Origin: a bacterium TMED221
GTDB lineage: Bacteria > Actinomycetota > Acidimicrobiia > Actinomarinales > Actinomarinaceae
Length of the DNA: 11,049 bases
NCBI GenBank assembly: GCA_002169115.2
Contig: NHJS02000019.1
Span: 3,042-14,090, forward strand
Reading direction: 5' to 3'
Part shown: positions 1 to 6,261 of the stretch, one piece after another
Numbering within the stretch: position 1 is the stretch's first letter
How the letters are laid out: each line of letters opens with the position of its first letter
Program-made: the position numbers and the translations under genes
The notes under the pieces: model-generated
Databases searched by the model: none
What the model saw: only the letters and a program-made list of their open reading frames with translations
What the model was told of the DNA's origin: nothing

Positions 1-713
1 CTGGATTTCTAGCAACTAGCATTTCTAGAAAAGCATCCTCTATTAGATCATTTTTTTCTTTTTTATATAAAAAAAAATTAATCTCAATAAATCCTTCAAA
101 AAAAATTATTGTTCCTAAACGATTACAAAAGTTACCACTCGTATTATCAATAAGCCAGATAGATGAGTTATGCGACATTCCTGAAAATAGTTTTGCATCA
201 ATAAGAGATAAAGCCATGATTGAGTTGATGTATAGTTCTGGATTAAGATTAAGTGAAATCACATCATTAAATGTCTCATCACTAAGCATAAAAGATGGAA
301 CCTTATCTGTTATAGGCAAGGGTAAGAAACAAAGATACCTGCCAATTGGATCACAAGCTTTAGCTGCTATAAAAAAATGGTTAGATAAAAGAAACTCTAT
401 ATCTATGACCAATGATGCAGTATTCTTAAATAAGTTTGGAAATAGACTGTCTAACAGATCAGTTCAAACAAGGCTAAATCATTGGGCTAAGTTCAAGGGC
501 ATCAATTGTAAAATTAGCCCTCATACACTTCGACATTCCTGTGCCACACATCTGCTAGAATCCTCCGGAGATTTAAGAGCTGTTCAGGAATTTCTTGGAC
601 ATGAGGATATTAGTACAACACAGATTTATACAAATTTAGATTTTGAGCATCTAAAAAAGGTCTATTCAAACTCACACCCAAGAGCAGTCAGCAAAAACAA
701 GAATAGTCGGTGA
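1..713 (+). CDS. xerC: Tyrosine recombinase XerC, 5'-truncated by the window edge
   Basis: Site-specific tyrosine recombinase that, with XerD and FtsK, resolves chromosome dimers at dif in the cytoplasm. The reading frame is open from base 3, giving 236 visible residues; XerC is usually about 300 residues, so roughly the first 60 lie outside the window. The core-binding domain end is visible (RSFFSFL, then the NPSKKIIVPKRLQKLP linker). The catalytic set is complete: Arg in SSGLRLSE, Lys in IGKGKKQRYLP, His and Arg in HTLRHSCATHLL, His in LGHEDIS and the Tyr nucleophile in TTQIYT. An internal ATG at 216 is not the start, because conserved sequence continues upstream. XerC rather than XerD is favoured by the DUF971 neighbour: xerC, hslVU and DUF971 often cluster in proteobacteria. 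That assignment is inference from context; recombinase identity is near certain. Confidence 0.92.
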   Translation, partial: GFLATSISRKASSIRSFFSFLYKKKLISINPSKKIIVPKRLQKLPLVLSISQIDELCDIPENSFASIRDKAMIELMYSSGLRLSEITSLNVSSLSIKDGTLSVIGKGKKQRYLPIGSQALAAIKKWLDKRNSISMTNDAVFLNKFGNRLSNRSVQTRLNHWAKFKGINCKISPHTLRHSCATHLLESSGDLRAVQEFLGHEDISTTQIYTNLDFEHLKKVYSNSHPRAVSKNKNSR

Positions 714-744
714 AATCTCTCGAATATAAATATATACTTAGTTA

Positions 745-1101
745 ATGATTAAGCCTACTGAAATTAGATATATTAAAAAAACAAATACACTTTCGCTAAC
801 ATTTGAAGATGGCCTCAATGCTGACTTAACCTCTGAGTATCTAAGATGCTTTTCGCCATCAGCAGAAGTAAAAGGCCATGGACCAGGACAAGAAGTCTTG
901 CAGAAGGGTAAAGAAAACGTTGGTATTGATAAAATTGAGCCCGTAGGTAACTATGCTGTTAAAATTGTTTTTGATGATGGCCATAACACCGGGTTATATT
1001 CGTGGGAATACTTACATGAGCTCGCTAAGAACTATAAGGAATACTGGCATGACTATTTGGAGAAACTTAATAACGCTGGATATGTGAGATCAAAACCATG
1101 A
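745..1101 (+). CDS. DUF971 family protein (gamma-butyrobetaine hydroxylase-like N-terminal domain)
   Basis: Small single-domain protein of 118 residues, typical for the family. It carries the hallmark block HGPGQEVLQKGKENV (about residues 44-58), then IEPVGNYAVKIVFDDGH (64-80) and TGLYSWEYL (82-90). The same domain forms the N-terminus of gamma-butyrobetaine hydroxylases, but the stand-alone bacterial form has no firmly established reaction; links to iron-sulfur or metal handling have been suggested for the domain. No hydroxylase domain follows here. The gene starts 31 nt after xerC and its stop overlaps the ridA start as ATGA, so it is probably cotranscribed with ridA-recG-ubiC. There is no Shine-Dalgarno sequence before the ATG; a TATACT hexamer lies at 733-738, too close for a normal leader. 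In other gammaproteobacteria this gene usually follows hslVU, which is absent here. Confidence 0.88.
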   Translation: MIKPTEIRYIKKTNTLSLTFEDGLNADLTSEYLRCFSPSAEVKGHGPGQEVLQKGKENVGIDKIEPVGNYAVKIVFDDGHNTGLYSWEYLHELAKNYKEYWHDYLEKLNNAGYVRSKP

Positions 1102-1487
1102 CAAAATTAAAAGCTATCAATACAAAAAATGCTCCGTCAGCAATTGGAGTATATTCTCAGGCAGTTAAAGCTGGAGGGTTTATGTATGTGTCTGGTCAAA
1201 TACCACTTGTTCCTGAAACTATGGAAATAGTCTCTGAAGACTTTAATGTACAAATAAAGCAAGTTCTAGAAAACCTAAAGGCGATCATTATTGATTCAGA
1301 TAGTAAACTTAGTGACGTTGTTAAATTAAACGTATATTTAAAGGACTTATCTGACTTTCAGTCTGTTAATGATGCAATGTCTAAAGTTTTTGATGAACCA
1401 TACCCAGCTAGGGCAGCTGTTGAAGTTAGTCGTCTGCCAAAAGATGTTTTAGTCGAAATTGATGCGGTTGTTTACATCGGTGACTAG
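1098..1487 (+). CDS. ridA: RidA (YjgF/YER057c/UK114) reactive enamine/imine deaminase
   Basis: Cytoplasmic trimeric enzyme that hydrolyses reactive 2-aminoacrylate-type enamines/imines released by PLP enzymes such as threonine dehydratase, protecting other PLP enzymes. The 129-residue length matches the family. The substrate-carboxylate Arg is present at residue 105 in YPARAAVEV and the active-site Glu at residue 120 in LVEIDAVVY, the same numbers as in E. coli RidA; the N-terminal AIGVYSQAV and VSGQIPL motifs are also intact. The start codon overlaps the preceding stop (ATGA at 1098-1101) and recG follows after 5 nt. ridA next to recG is a known gammaproteobacterial arrangement, normally with spoT upstream; here a DUF971 gene takes that place. 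Confidence 0.95.
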   Translation: MTKLKAINTKNAPSAIGVYSQAVKAGGFMYVSGQIPLVPETMEIVSEDFNVQIKQVLENLKAIIIDSDSKLSDVVKLNVYLKDLSDFQSVNDAMSKVFDEPYPARAAVEVSRLPKDVLVEIDAVVYIGD

Positions 1488-1492
1488 TACAG

Positions 1493-3565
1493 ATGACGAT
1501 AAAAAATACTTTGGACGATAATAACCTCGAGGATTTACCGTCTGTAGGACCTTCAACGAAATTAAAACTTCACTCTATAGGAATAAAAAGAATCAGTGAT
1601 TTAATTCTTTTTTTACCATCTTTCTTAATAGATAAAACTAAACTGACGAATATTTCTGACATAGAGAATTCTTCCTCATGCTTATTTATAGGTGACATAC
1701 AAAAAGCTTTTAAGACCAAAGGATTAAAGCCAAATTTAATACTAAGTGTTGACATTGAAGGCACAAGCATCCAAATTCGTTTTATTCATAAAATAATGAT
1801 TTATTCAAATCTAAAACCAGGTCTTAAAATACGATTTTCAGGAATAGCTAGATTTAGGGGAAAGCTTATTGAATTCATACATCCTGATATAGAGGTCTTA
1901 ACTGGCAAAGATGTAATTGAGAAAGTTGTTCCTTACTACAAAACAAAGAAAATGATTTCTCAGAATAAGATAAGAAAGCTCATTAGATTCATATATGAAT
2001 ATTTACAGAGGAAGAACAATGCTGATATATTTAGCATCAGTCTTTTAAAAAAGTTTAAACTACCACACTACTTGGATGCATTGAAATACTGTCATTTTCC
2101 AGAATCTTATGATTTTGACAAATCAAACTTACAGTTTGAGTTAGGCAGACAGAGATTCATCTTAGAAGAACTTTTAGCATATAAACTTATGTTAATAAAT
2201 GCAAAAAAGAAATATCAGACTAATAGGAGCCACAAGTTTCTTATAGATGATAGTGCGTCAAATGCTTTTATAGAATCACTGCCATTTAAGTTAACACAAT
2301 CACAACAAAATGCTATAGATGATATCAGGCATAGCTTAAATAATACATATCCCACTAAAAGACTCATTCAGGGTGACGTTGGTTCAGGCAAGACAGTCAT
2401 AGCAGCTGTGGCAGCTCATTATGCCACAATGTCTGATTTACAAGTTGCTATCCTTGTCCCAACTGAAATACTAGCAGACCAACATTACAAAACATTTAAA
2501 CAAATATTTTCACATTTACCAGTAAAAATATCGTGTATCAAAAGTAAAATAAAAGGTAAAACCAAAACCTCTTTATTAGATTCAATTTCGCATGGCACTT
2601 CTAACATAGTTATAGGAACACATGCTTTAATTGAAGATAATGTTATTTTTAAAAATTTAGGACTTGTCATAATAGATGAGCAGCATAAGTTTGGTATAAA
2701 ACAAAGGGTTAAAATATCATCAAATAATACTAAAGATATTTATCCACATGAAATATATTTATCTGCCACACCAATTCCTAGATCTCTCTCGCTTGTCTTA
2801 TATGAAGGTCTGGATTATACAGTAGTTGCACAGATGCCTCAGGGACGAAAAACTATAATTACTAAAATTTTATCCTCATCTAATAAGGACAAACTATATG
2901 AACATATTTCGAATACCTTATTATCCAATGAGCAAATTTATTGGGTATGCTCATGCATAGATTTTACTGAATCTCTAGAGTTAGAATATGTTGCGGGAAT
3001 CTTTGATGCTCTTACTGATAAGTTCCCTTCACATAATATAGCTGTTCTACATGGTCGAAATGATACAAGAGAAAACAATAAAACTATGTCTGAATTTATC
3101 AACGGTAAAATTGATATACTTGTTTGCACAACAATGATTGAGGTTGGAATAGATGTGCCAAATGCGACATGCATTGTTATTGAAGATTCAAACAGATTTG
3201 GGTTATCCCAATTACATCAACTAAGAGGTCGTGTCGGAAGAAGTAGCAAACAAAGTTATTGTTATTTGATATGCAAGGAGGAAGTTACTGATATTGCTAT
3301 GAGAAGACTTATTGCATTAGAAAAAAATAGTAACGGATTCAATATTGCTGAAGAAGATCTGCGCTTGAGGGGTCAAGGCGATTATCTTGGTGTAAAACAA
3401 TCAGGGTCTCATCATAATTTTAAATTAGCAACGCCTGATGATGCAATTATGAATTATGATATAGTCAAGGACACCATGATCATCCTTGATGATCTAAATA
3501 CTGAAAATAAGAGTAAGTTAATTAAAAGATGGGGAAAAGGTCGTCCAGAAAGCATAGAGCTATGA
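1493..3565 (+). CDS. recG: ATP-dependent DNA helicase RecG
   Basis: Monomeric SF2 double-stranded DNA translocase that remodels stalled forks, D-loops, R-loops and Holliday junctions. Its 690 residues match the usual length (about 693 in E. coli), so it is full length. Order: N-terminal helix-hairpin/OB wedge region (LEDLPSVGPSTKLKLHSIGI, residues 12-31; OB fold to about 150), helicase domain 1 with Walker A GDVGSGKT (294-301), DEQH box (395-398) and SATPIPR (424-430), helicase domain 2 with CTTMIEVGIDVPNA (545-558) and QLRGRVGR (576-583), then the TRG translocation region with EEDLRLRGQGD and GVKQSG (620-638). All catalytic motifs are intact. The ATG is 5 nt after ridA without a clear ribosome site, suggesting translational coupling. 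The stop overlaps the ubiC start as ATGA. Confidence 0.97.
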   Translation: MTIKNTLDDNNLEDLPSVGPSTKLKLHSIGIKRISDLILFLPSFLIDKTKLTNISDIENSSSCLFIGDIQKAFKTKGLKPNLILSVDIEGTSIQIRFIHKIMIYSNLKPGLKIRFSGIARFRGKLIEFIHPDIEVLTGKDVIEKVVPYYKTKKMISQNKIRKLIRFIYEYLQRKNNADIFSISLLKKFKLPHYLDALKYCHFPESYDFDKSNLQFELGRQRFILEELLAYKLMLINAKKKYQTNRSHKFLIDDSASNAFIESLPFKLTQSQQNAIDDIRHSLNNTYPTKRLIQGDVGSGKTVIAAVAAHYATMSDLQVAILVPTEILADQHYKTFKQIFSHLPVKISCIKSKIKGKTKTSLLDSISHGTSNIVIGTHALIEDNVIFKNLGLVIIDEQHKFGIKQRVKISSNNTKDIYPHEIYLSATPIPRSLSLVLYEGLDYTVVAQMPQGRKTIITKILSSSNKDKLYEHISNTLLSNEQIYWVCSCIDFTESLELEYVAGIFDALTDKFPSHNIAVLHGRNDTRENNKTMSEFINGKIDILVCTTMIEVGIDVPNATCIVIEDSNRFGLSQLHQLRGRVGRSSKQSYCYLICKEEVTDIAMRRLIALEKNSNGFNIAEEDLRLRGQGDYLGVKQSGSHHNFKLATPDDAIMNYDIVKDTMIILDDLNTENKSKLIKRWGKGRPESIEL

Positions 3566-4077
3566 GTTATAAATATCTGAAAAACTGGAAAAATGAGAGA
3601 ATTCTTAATACTCTGAAAGAGAAAACTAGGCTAAGTATTATAGATAACAATCCATTAACTAATAGATTAATGAGTAAGCTAGGCCATAATTTTAAGGTCA
3701 AAGTATTAAAGCAAGCGACCATATACCATAAATCTTTATCAGAAATTGGCACACTTAACATAAATGAGATAGGCACTTATAGAAGCGTCATACTTTCCAC
3801 AGATCATTATCCTAGTATACATGCACACACCTTTATGCCTAATAAATATATTTCTGGGAAAGAAAGGTTTTTAAAAATACTTGGATCAAGATCTTTAGGA
3901 ACTTATATTCTGAGGCCCAAAAGATTTAAAAAAAAACAAGTAATATATAAATTAATAAATAATAGCATTCATAGAATAGCTATGTATAAGAATGGAAGAA
4001 AAACTATTTATGTAAACGAAATATTCCCTAGAAATTTTTGCTTAGAGAGAATATCAATTCTACATGCTAGAAGCTAA
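3562..4077 (+). CDS. ubiC: Chorismate lyase (chorismate to 4-hydroxybenzoate plus pyruvate)
   Basis: First committed step of ubiquinone synthesis, cytoplasmic. With the ATG at 3562, which overlaps the recG stop as ATGA, the protein has 171 residues against 165 in E. coli. An ATG at 3529 is also in frame, but it would overlap recG by 37 nt and add 11 basic residues without family similarity. Family landmarks: PLTNRL near the N-terminus, TYRSVILSTDHYP (Arg74, matching E. coli Arg76), SGKERFLKILGSRSLGTYIL, and a C-terminal VNEIF with Glu153 (E. coli Glu155). The position of E. coli Arg91, another ligand-contacting residue, is His89 in HAHTFMP. Sequence outside these blocks is diverged and very Lys-rich. 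No ubiA follows; instead a convergent gene overlaps its last 18 nt. Family assignment is good; activity with the Arg-to-His change is inference. Confidence 0.82.
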   Translation: MSYKYLKNWKNERILNTLKEKTRLSIIDNNPLTNRLMSKLGHNFKVKVLKQATIYHKSLSEIGTLNINEIGTYRSVILSTDHYPSIHAHTFMPNKYISGKERFLKILGSRSLGTYILRPKRFKKKQVIYKLINNSIHRIAMYKNGRKTIYVNEIFPRNFCLERISILHARS

Positions 4078-4710
4078 TTCTGATAGGGATCCAAGTATCA
4101 GTGGTTTTATCTTGCCTAAATCTTTTTTTTCATTATTAATATATATAAAATTACTAACACCGGCATGATGGGCAGATTTTATATTATCAAATGTATCTTC
4201 TATTAGAACTGAATCATTATAATCTATTTGCAATTTGTTTCTGAGTAAATGCCAAAACTGTATATCTTCTTTTATATATCCAAGTTCATGAGAGCAAATT
4301 AATTCATCAAAATATTTAGACAGGTCAAACTTAGACAGCTTTATCTCTAGTGTTTTTCTATGAGCATTTGTTACCAAAAAAAGTTTTTTATTTAAATTGC
4401 TTAGTCTTTCCAGTACATTGAGAGATCCTTCATGCAATTTTATTAAGGACATATTTTCACTTTTCTTTTTTTCATGAATAATATCTATATCTAGTAAATT
4501 TGACCAGTAGACTATGTCATACCAGTCTTTTGTTTTTTTCTTATAATTAAATAATGAGTGTGTAACATTTATTGCGTCCTTCTCATCTATAGCTTTATTT
4601 TGTGCATAAACTCGTGGAATATGTTTCTGCCAAAAGTAGTTATCATAGCTGGTATCCAATACCACTCCATCTAGATCTATTAAATAGTATTTGTTATCTA
4701 TTATTCTCAT
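4060..4710 (-). CDS. yrfG: HAD-superfamily GMP/IMP 5'-nucleotidase, YrfG type
   Basis: Haloacid dehalogenase-fold phosphatase of 216 residues (E. coli YrfG about 222). Motif I is DLDGVVLDT, with nucleophile Asp12 and acid/base Asp14; motif II is VTNA (Thr114); motif III Lys147 is in LGYIKED; motif IV is IEDTFDN (Glu171, Asp172). The block DNYFWQKHIPRVYA right after motif I is distinctive of the YrfG subgroup, which dephosphorylates GMP and IMP, and separates it from Gph, beta-phosphoglucomutase and YjjG-like HADs. It is transcribed divergently from nudE across a 40-nt gap; yrfG and nudE are also close neighbours in enterobacteria and pseudomonads. Its 3' end overlaps ubiC by 18 nt tail to tail. 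Substrate is inferred from subgroup resemblance. Confidence 0.85.
   Translation of the reverse strand: MRIIDNKYYLIDLDGVVLDTSYDNYFWQKHIPRVYAQNKAIDEKDAINVTHSLFNYKKKTKDWYDIVYWSNLLDIDIIHEKKKSENMSLIKLHEGSLNVLERLSNLNKKLFLVTNAHRKTLEIKLSKFDLSKYFDELICSHELGYIKEDIQFWHLLRNKLQIDYNDSVLIEDTFDNIKSAHHAGVSNFIYINNEKKDLGKIKPLILGSLSELASSM
4080..4101. terminator. Possible weak hairpin just after ubiC
   Basis: CTGATA at 4080-4085 and TATCAG at 4096-4101 form a perfect 6-bp inverted repeat with a 10-nt loop, 3 nt past the ubiC stop, followed by TGGTTTTATCTT. It could end ubiC transcription, but the stem is short and AT-rich, the T-run is interrupted, and it lies inside the coding 3' end of the opposing yrfG. Low confidence. 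Confidence 0.22.
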
Positions 4711-4750
4711 ATAATATGTTATTATTCATTCTATAAAATTTAATCATACA
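4711..4750. promoter_or_regulatory. Divergent yrfG/nudE promoter region
   Basis: This 40-nt gap must hold the start signals of both yrfG (leftward) and nudE (rightward). On the plus strand TATAAA at 4732-4737 is a plausible -10 for nudE and would place the transcript start only a few bases before the ATG at 4751. On the minus strand TTATAGAAT (about 4727-4735 read leftward) overlaps it and could serve yrfG. No convincing -35 box or Shine-Dalgarno site is visible on either side. Short, overlapping, possibly leaderless promoters are an inference. Confidence 0.4.
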
Positions 4751-5278
4751 ATGCCTATTATAAAAAATAAAACGCTCATTTCACTTACTAGGTTATTTAA
4801 AATATCAAAACTTGATATTGAGTTTAAGGAAAATATCACAAGAGAATATGAAGTTATCAGTGGAACTGGAAACGGTGCTGTTATGATCATCCCTGTTACT
4901 CAAAATACCATGTTCTTTATAAAGGAATATGCTGCTGCAATAGATGCTTACGCTTTAACTTTCCCAAAAGGTGGGATAGACAAGGGTGAATCAATACTAG
5001 AGGCTGCGAATAGGGAACTACAGGAAGAAATCGGTTACATGTCTTCTTCACTTGAACATATACATACAATAAACTTAGCGCCAGGATATATAGATCATAA
5101 AACACATATTGTGTTAGCTAAAAACCTATCACCATCAAAATTATGTGGTGATGAACCAGAAGATCTTGAGACAATCGAAGTACCTTTTGGTGATATTGAT
5201 TATTTCCTTTCAAAGAACACGCATATAGATTCTAGAGTACTGGCATCTTTATATGTTTATGGTAACTTAACCAAATGA
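4751..5278 (+). CDS. nudE: ADP compounds hydrolase NudE (Nudix family)
   Basis: Nudix pyrophosphatase that in E. coli hydrolyses ADP-ribose, diadenosine oligophosphates and NADH, yielding AMP. The protein has 175 residues, close to the usual length of about 186. The Nudix box Gx5Ex7REUxEExGU is complete from Gly74 to Tyr96, with Glu80 and the REL-QEEIGY helix binding the metal. The subgroup is recognised by AAAIDAYALTFPKGG just before the box and by GDEPEDLE (133-140) after it, which corresponds to the conserved GDEPE stretch of NudE. No Shine-Dalgarno site precedes the ATG. The stop overlaps the cysQ start (ATGA at 5275-5278), so the two are translated from one message. This nudE-cysQ pairing also occurs in pseudomonads. 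Confidence 0.9.
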   Translation: MPIIKNKTLISLTRLFKISKLDIEFKENITREYEVISGTGNGAVMIIPVTQNTMFFIKEYAAAIDAYALTFPKGGIDKGESILEAANRELQEEIGYMSSSLEHIHTINLAPGYIDHKTHIVLAKNLSPSKLCGDEPEDLETIEVPFGDIDYFLSKNTHIDSRVLASLYVYGNLTK

Positions 5279-6099
5279 TAAGTAATTCAGAATTTTTAGA
5301 AATATTGCCATCACTTCATGAAGCTTGTATCAAGGCAGGTGAACTTCAAAAGAAATATCATAAAACTGATATTGATATTGCTACCAAGTCTAACAAGACC
5401 CCTGTGACTAAGATAGATATTGACTCTAATATAATTATTTCAGATTCGCTAAAAAAAATAACGCCTGAAATACCTATTATCTCAGAAGAAGACTACGAGG
5501 GTCAGGATAAACATGATTCTTTTTGGATTGTTGATCCTTTGGATGGAACACGAGATTATATAGATAAAGGAAATAATTTTTGTATTTGTATTTCGCTGAT
5601 CAAAGAGTCGTATCCTATCCTTGGTATAATATACTCACCAATACAAGATTATTTTTACTATGCTTATCAGGGCTTTGGTTCATTTTTGATCAAAGGTTCT
5701 GAAAAACCTATTAGAATCAGAACTAGTAAAATGTCCAATGAAAGGAATAATATCTATACAAGTATATCGATAAATAAAAGAACTTTAGACCAAATCTCTA
5801 TTCATGTTGAAAATGCATTATTTGTAAAACTAGCAAGTGCTCTTAAGTTCGGAGCGATTGCATCTGGTGAAGGTTGTTTTTATCCAAGGCTAGGCCCGAC
5901 ACATGAATGGGATACAGCAGCTGGACAGTGTCTAATAGAAGAAGCTGGTGGCTCAGTTGTTGATAAAAACATGGAAAGGCTAAAGTATAATAAGAATTCT
6001 AAATTTCTTAATGATGAATTTTTTGTCATTGCAGACACAACATTTGACTGGAAATCTGTGATTGACAATATTATTTTCGCGAGGAAATTGACAAGTTAA
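5275..6099 (+). CDS. cysQ: 3'(2'),5'-bisphosphate nucleotidase CysQ
   Basis: Mg-dependent, Li-sensitive phosphatase of the inositol monophosphatase fold that turns PAP (and PAPS) into AMP (APS), controlling pools made during sulfate assimilation and sulfotransfer. Metal-site motifs are intact: SEED (Glu71-Glu72), WIVDPLDGTRDYI with Asp87, Asp90 and Thr92, and EWDTAAGQ with Asp213. GPTHEWDTAAGQCLIEEAGG (208-226) is the typical C-terminal signature. TKSNKTPVTKID (37-48) is the usual first substrate loop. At 274 residues it is slightly longer than E. coli CysQ (246), mainly from loops between 140 and 180 and a short tail. The gene is translationally coupled to nudE. The last 29 nt are overlapped antisense by a candidate small ORF. 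PAP as substrate is inferred from family and from the nudE neighbour. Confidence 0.92.
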   Translation: MISNSEFLEILPSLHEACIKAGELQKKYHKTDIDIATKSNKTPVTKIDIDSNIIISDSLKKITPEIPIISEEDYEGQDKHDSFWIVDPLDGTRDYIDKGNNFCICISLIKESYPILGIIYSPIQDYFYYAYQGFGSFLIKGSEKPIRIRTSKMSNERNNIYTSISINKRTLDQISIHVENALFVKLASALKFGAIASGEGCFYPRLGPTHEWDTAAGQCLIEEAGGSVVDKNMERLKYNKNSKFLNDEFFVIADTTFDWKSVIDNIIFARKLTS

Positions 6100-6214
6100 A
6101 AGCCTTTTTATTTATCTTCTTTAGAATTTTATATTTCCCGTGCCGCCCTTTGTTCCAAGTAATAAGGGTACGCTCGTATTCTTTTAATAGTTTCTTATCT
6201 GGTGTGTCTTTCAT
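6071..6214 (-). CDS. Candidate small basic protein, 47 residues, unrecognised
   Basis: An ATG (complement of 6212-6214) opens a 47-codon frame ending in TAA at 6071, filling most of the only long gap in the window. The predicted product begins MKDTPDKKLLKEYERTL and continues ITWNKGRHGKYKILKK; it is strongly basic (about 16 Lys/Arg), with no membrane segment or signal peptide, and I do not recognise it. In favour: the middle of the ORF (about 6135-6175) is clearly more GC-rich than real intergenic DNA here; the rest of the window is almost entirely coding; and a TTGTGA-N16-TATAAC promoter-like pair (6246-6251 and 6224-6229 read leftward) sits just upstream. Against: it is short, has no Shine-Dalgarno site, and overlaps the 3' end of cysQ by 29 nt antisense. 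It is not CcmD, which has a transmembrane helix. Confidence 0.42.
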   Translation of the reverse strand: MKDTPDKKLLKEYERTLITWNKGRHGKYKILKKINKKAFNLSISSRK

Positions 6215-6261
6215 TAGTTTTAAGTTATACTTATGGTATCATAAATCACAACAGATAAGCT
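6215..6261. promoter_or_regulatory. ccmC leader with a promoter-like pair on the opposite strand and a short inverted repeat
   Basis: Reading leftward, TTGTGA (6251-6246) and TATAAC (6229-6224) are 16 nt apart and would start a transcript a few bases before the candidate small ORF. Between them lies the 5-4-5 inverted repeat TTATG-GTAT-CATAA (6231-6244). Reading rightward, TATCAT at 6237-6242 is the best -10 candidate for ccmC, 19 nt before its ATG at 6262, with no good -35. The whole stretch 6100-6261 contains nothing else I can support: no hairpin with a T-run and no tRNA-like or other RNA gene. Confidence 0.3.

Noticed and set aside
51..77. T-run followed by A-run as a terminator or bent-DNA site
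   Set aside because: It is in-frame xerC coding sequence (Phe/Leu then Lys codons).
1..713. Tyrosine recombinase as a phage or integron integrase marking a mobile element
   Set aside because: No att-like repeats, tRNA or cargo genes are present; motifs and neighbours fit chromosomal XerC.
1570..3174. Open frames of 61-78 residues on the minus strand opposite recG
   Set aside because: They are antisense to strongly conserved helicase sequence and show no family features.
3529..3561. Longer ubiC start at 3529
   Set aside because: It would overlap recG by 37 nt and add a basic 11-residue stretch; the ATGA overlap at 3562 fits the other gene junctions here.
6100..6261. Non-coding RNA gene, riboswitch or CcmD-like gene in the cysQ-ccmC gap
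   Set aside because: No SRP-RNA, tRNA or RNase P-like core motifs, no stable GC stem, and no frame encoding a transmembrane helix as in CcmD.
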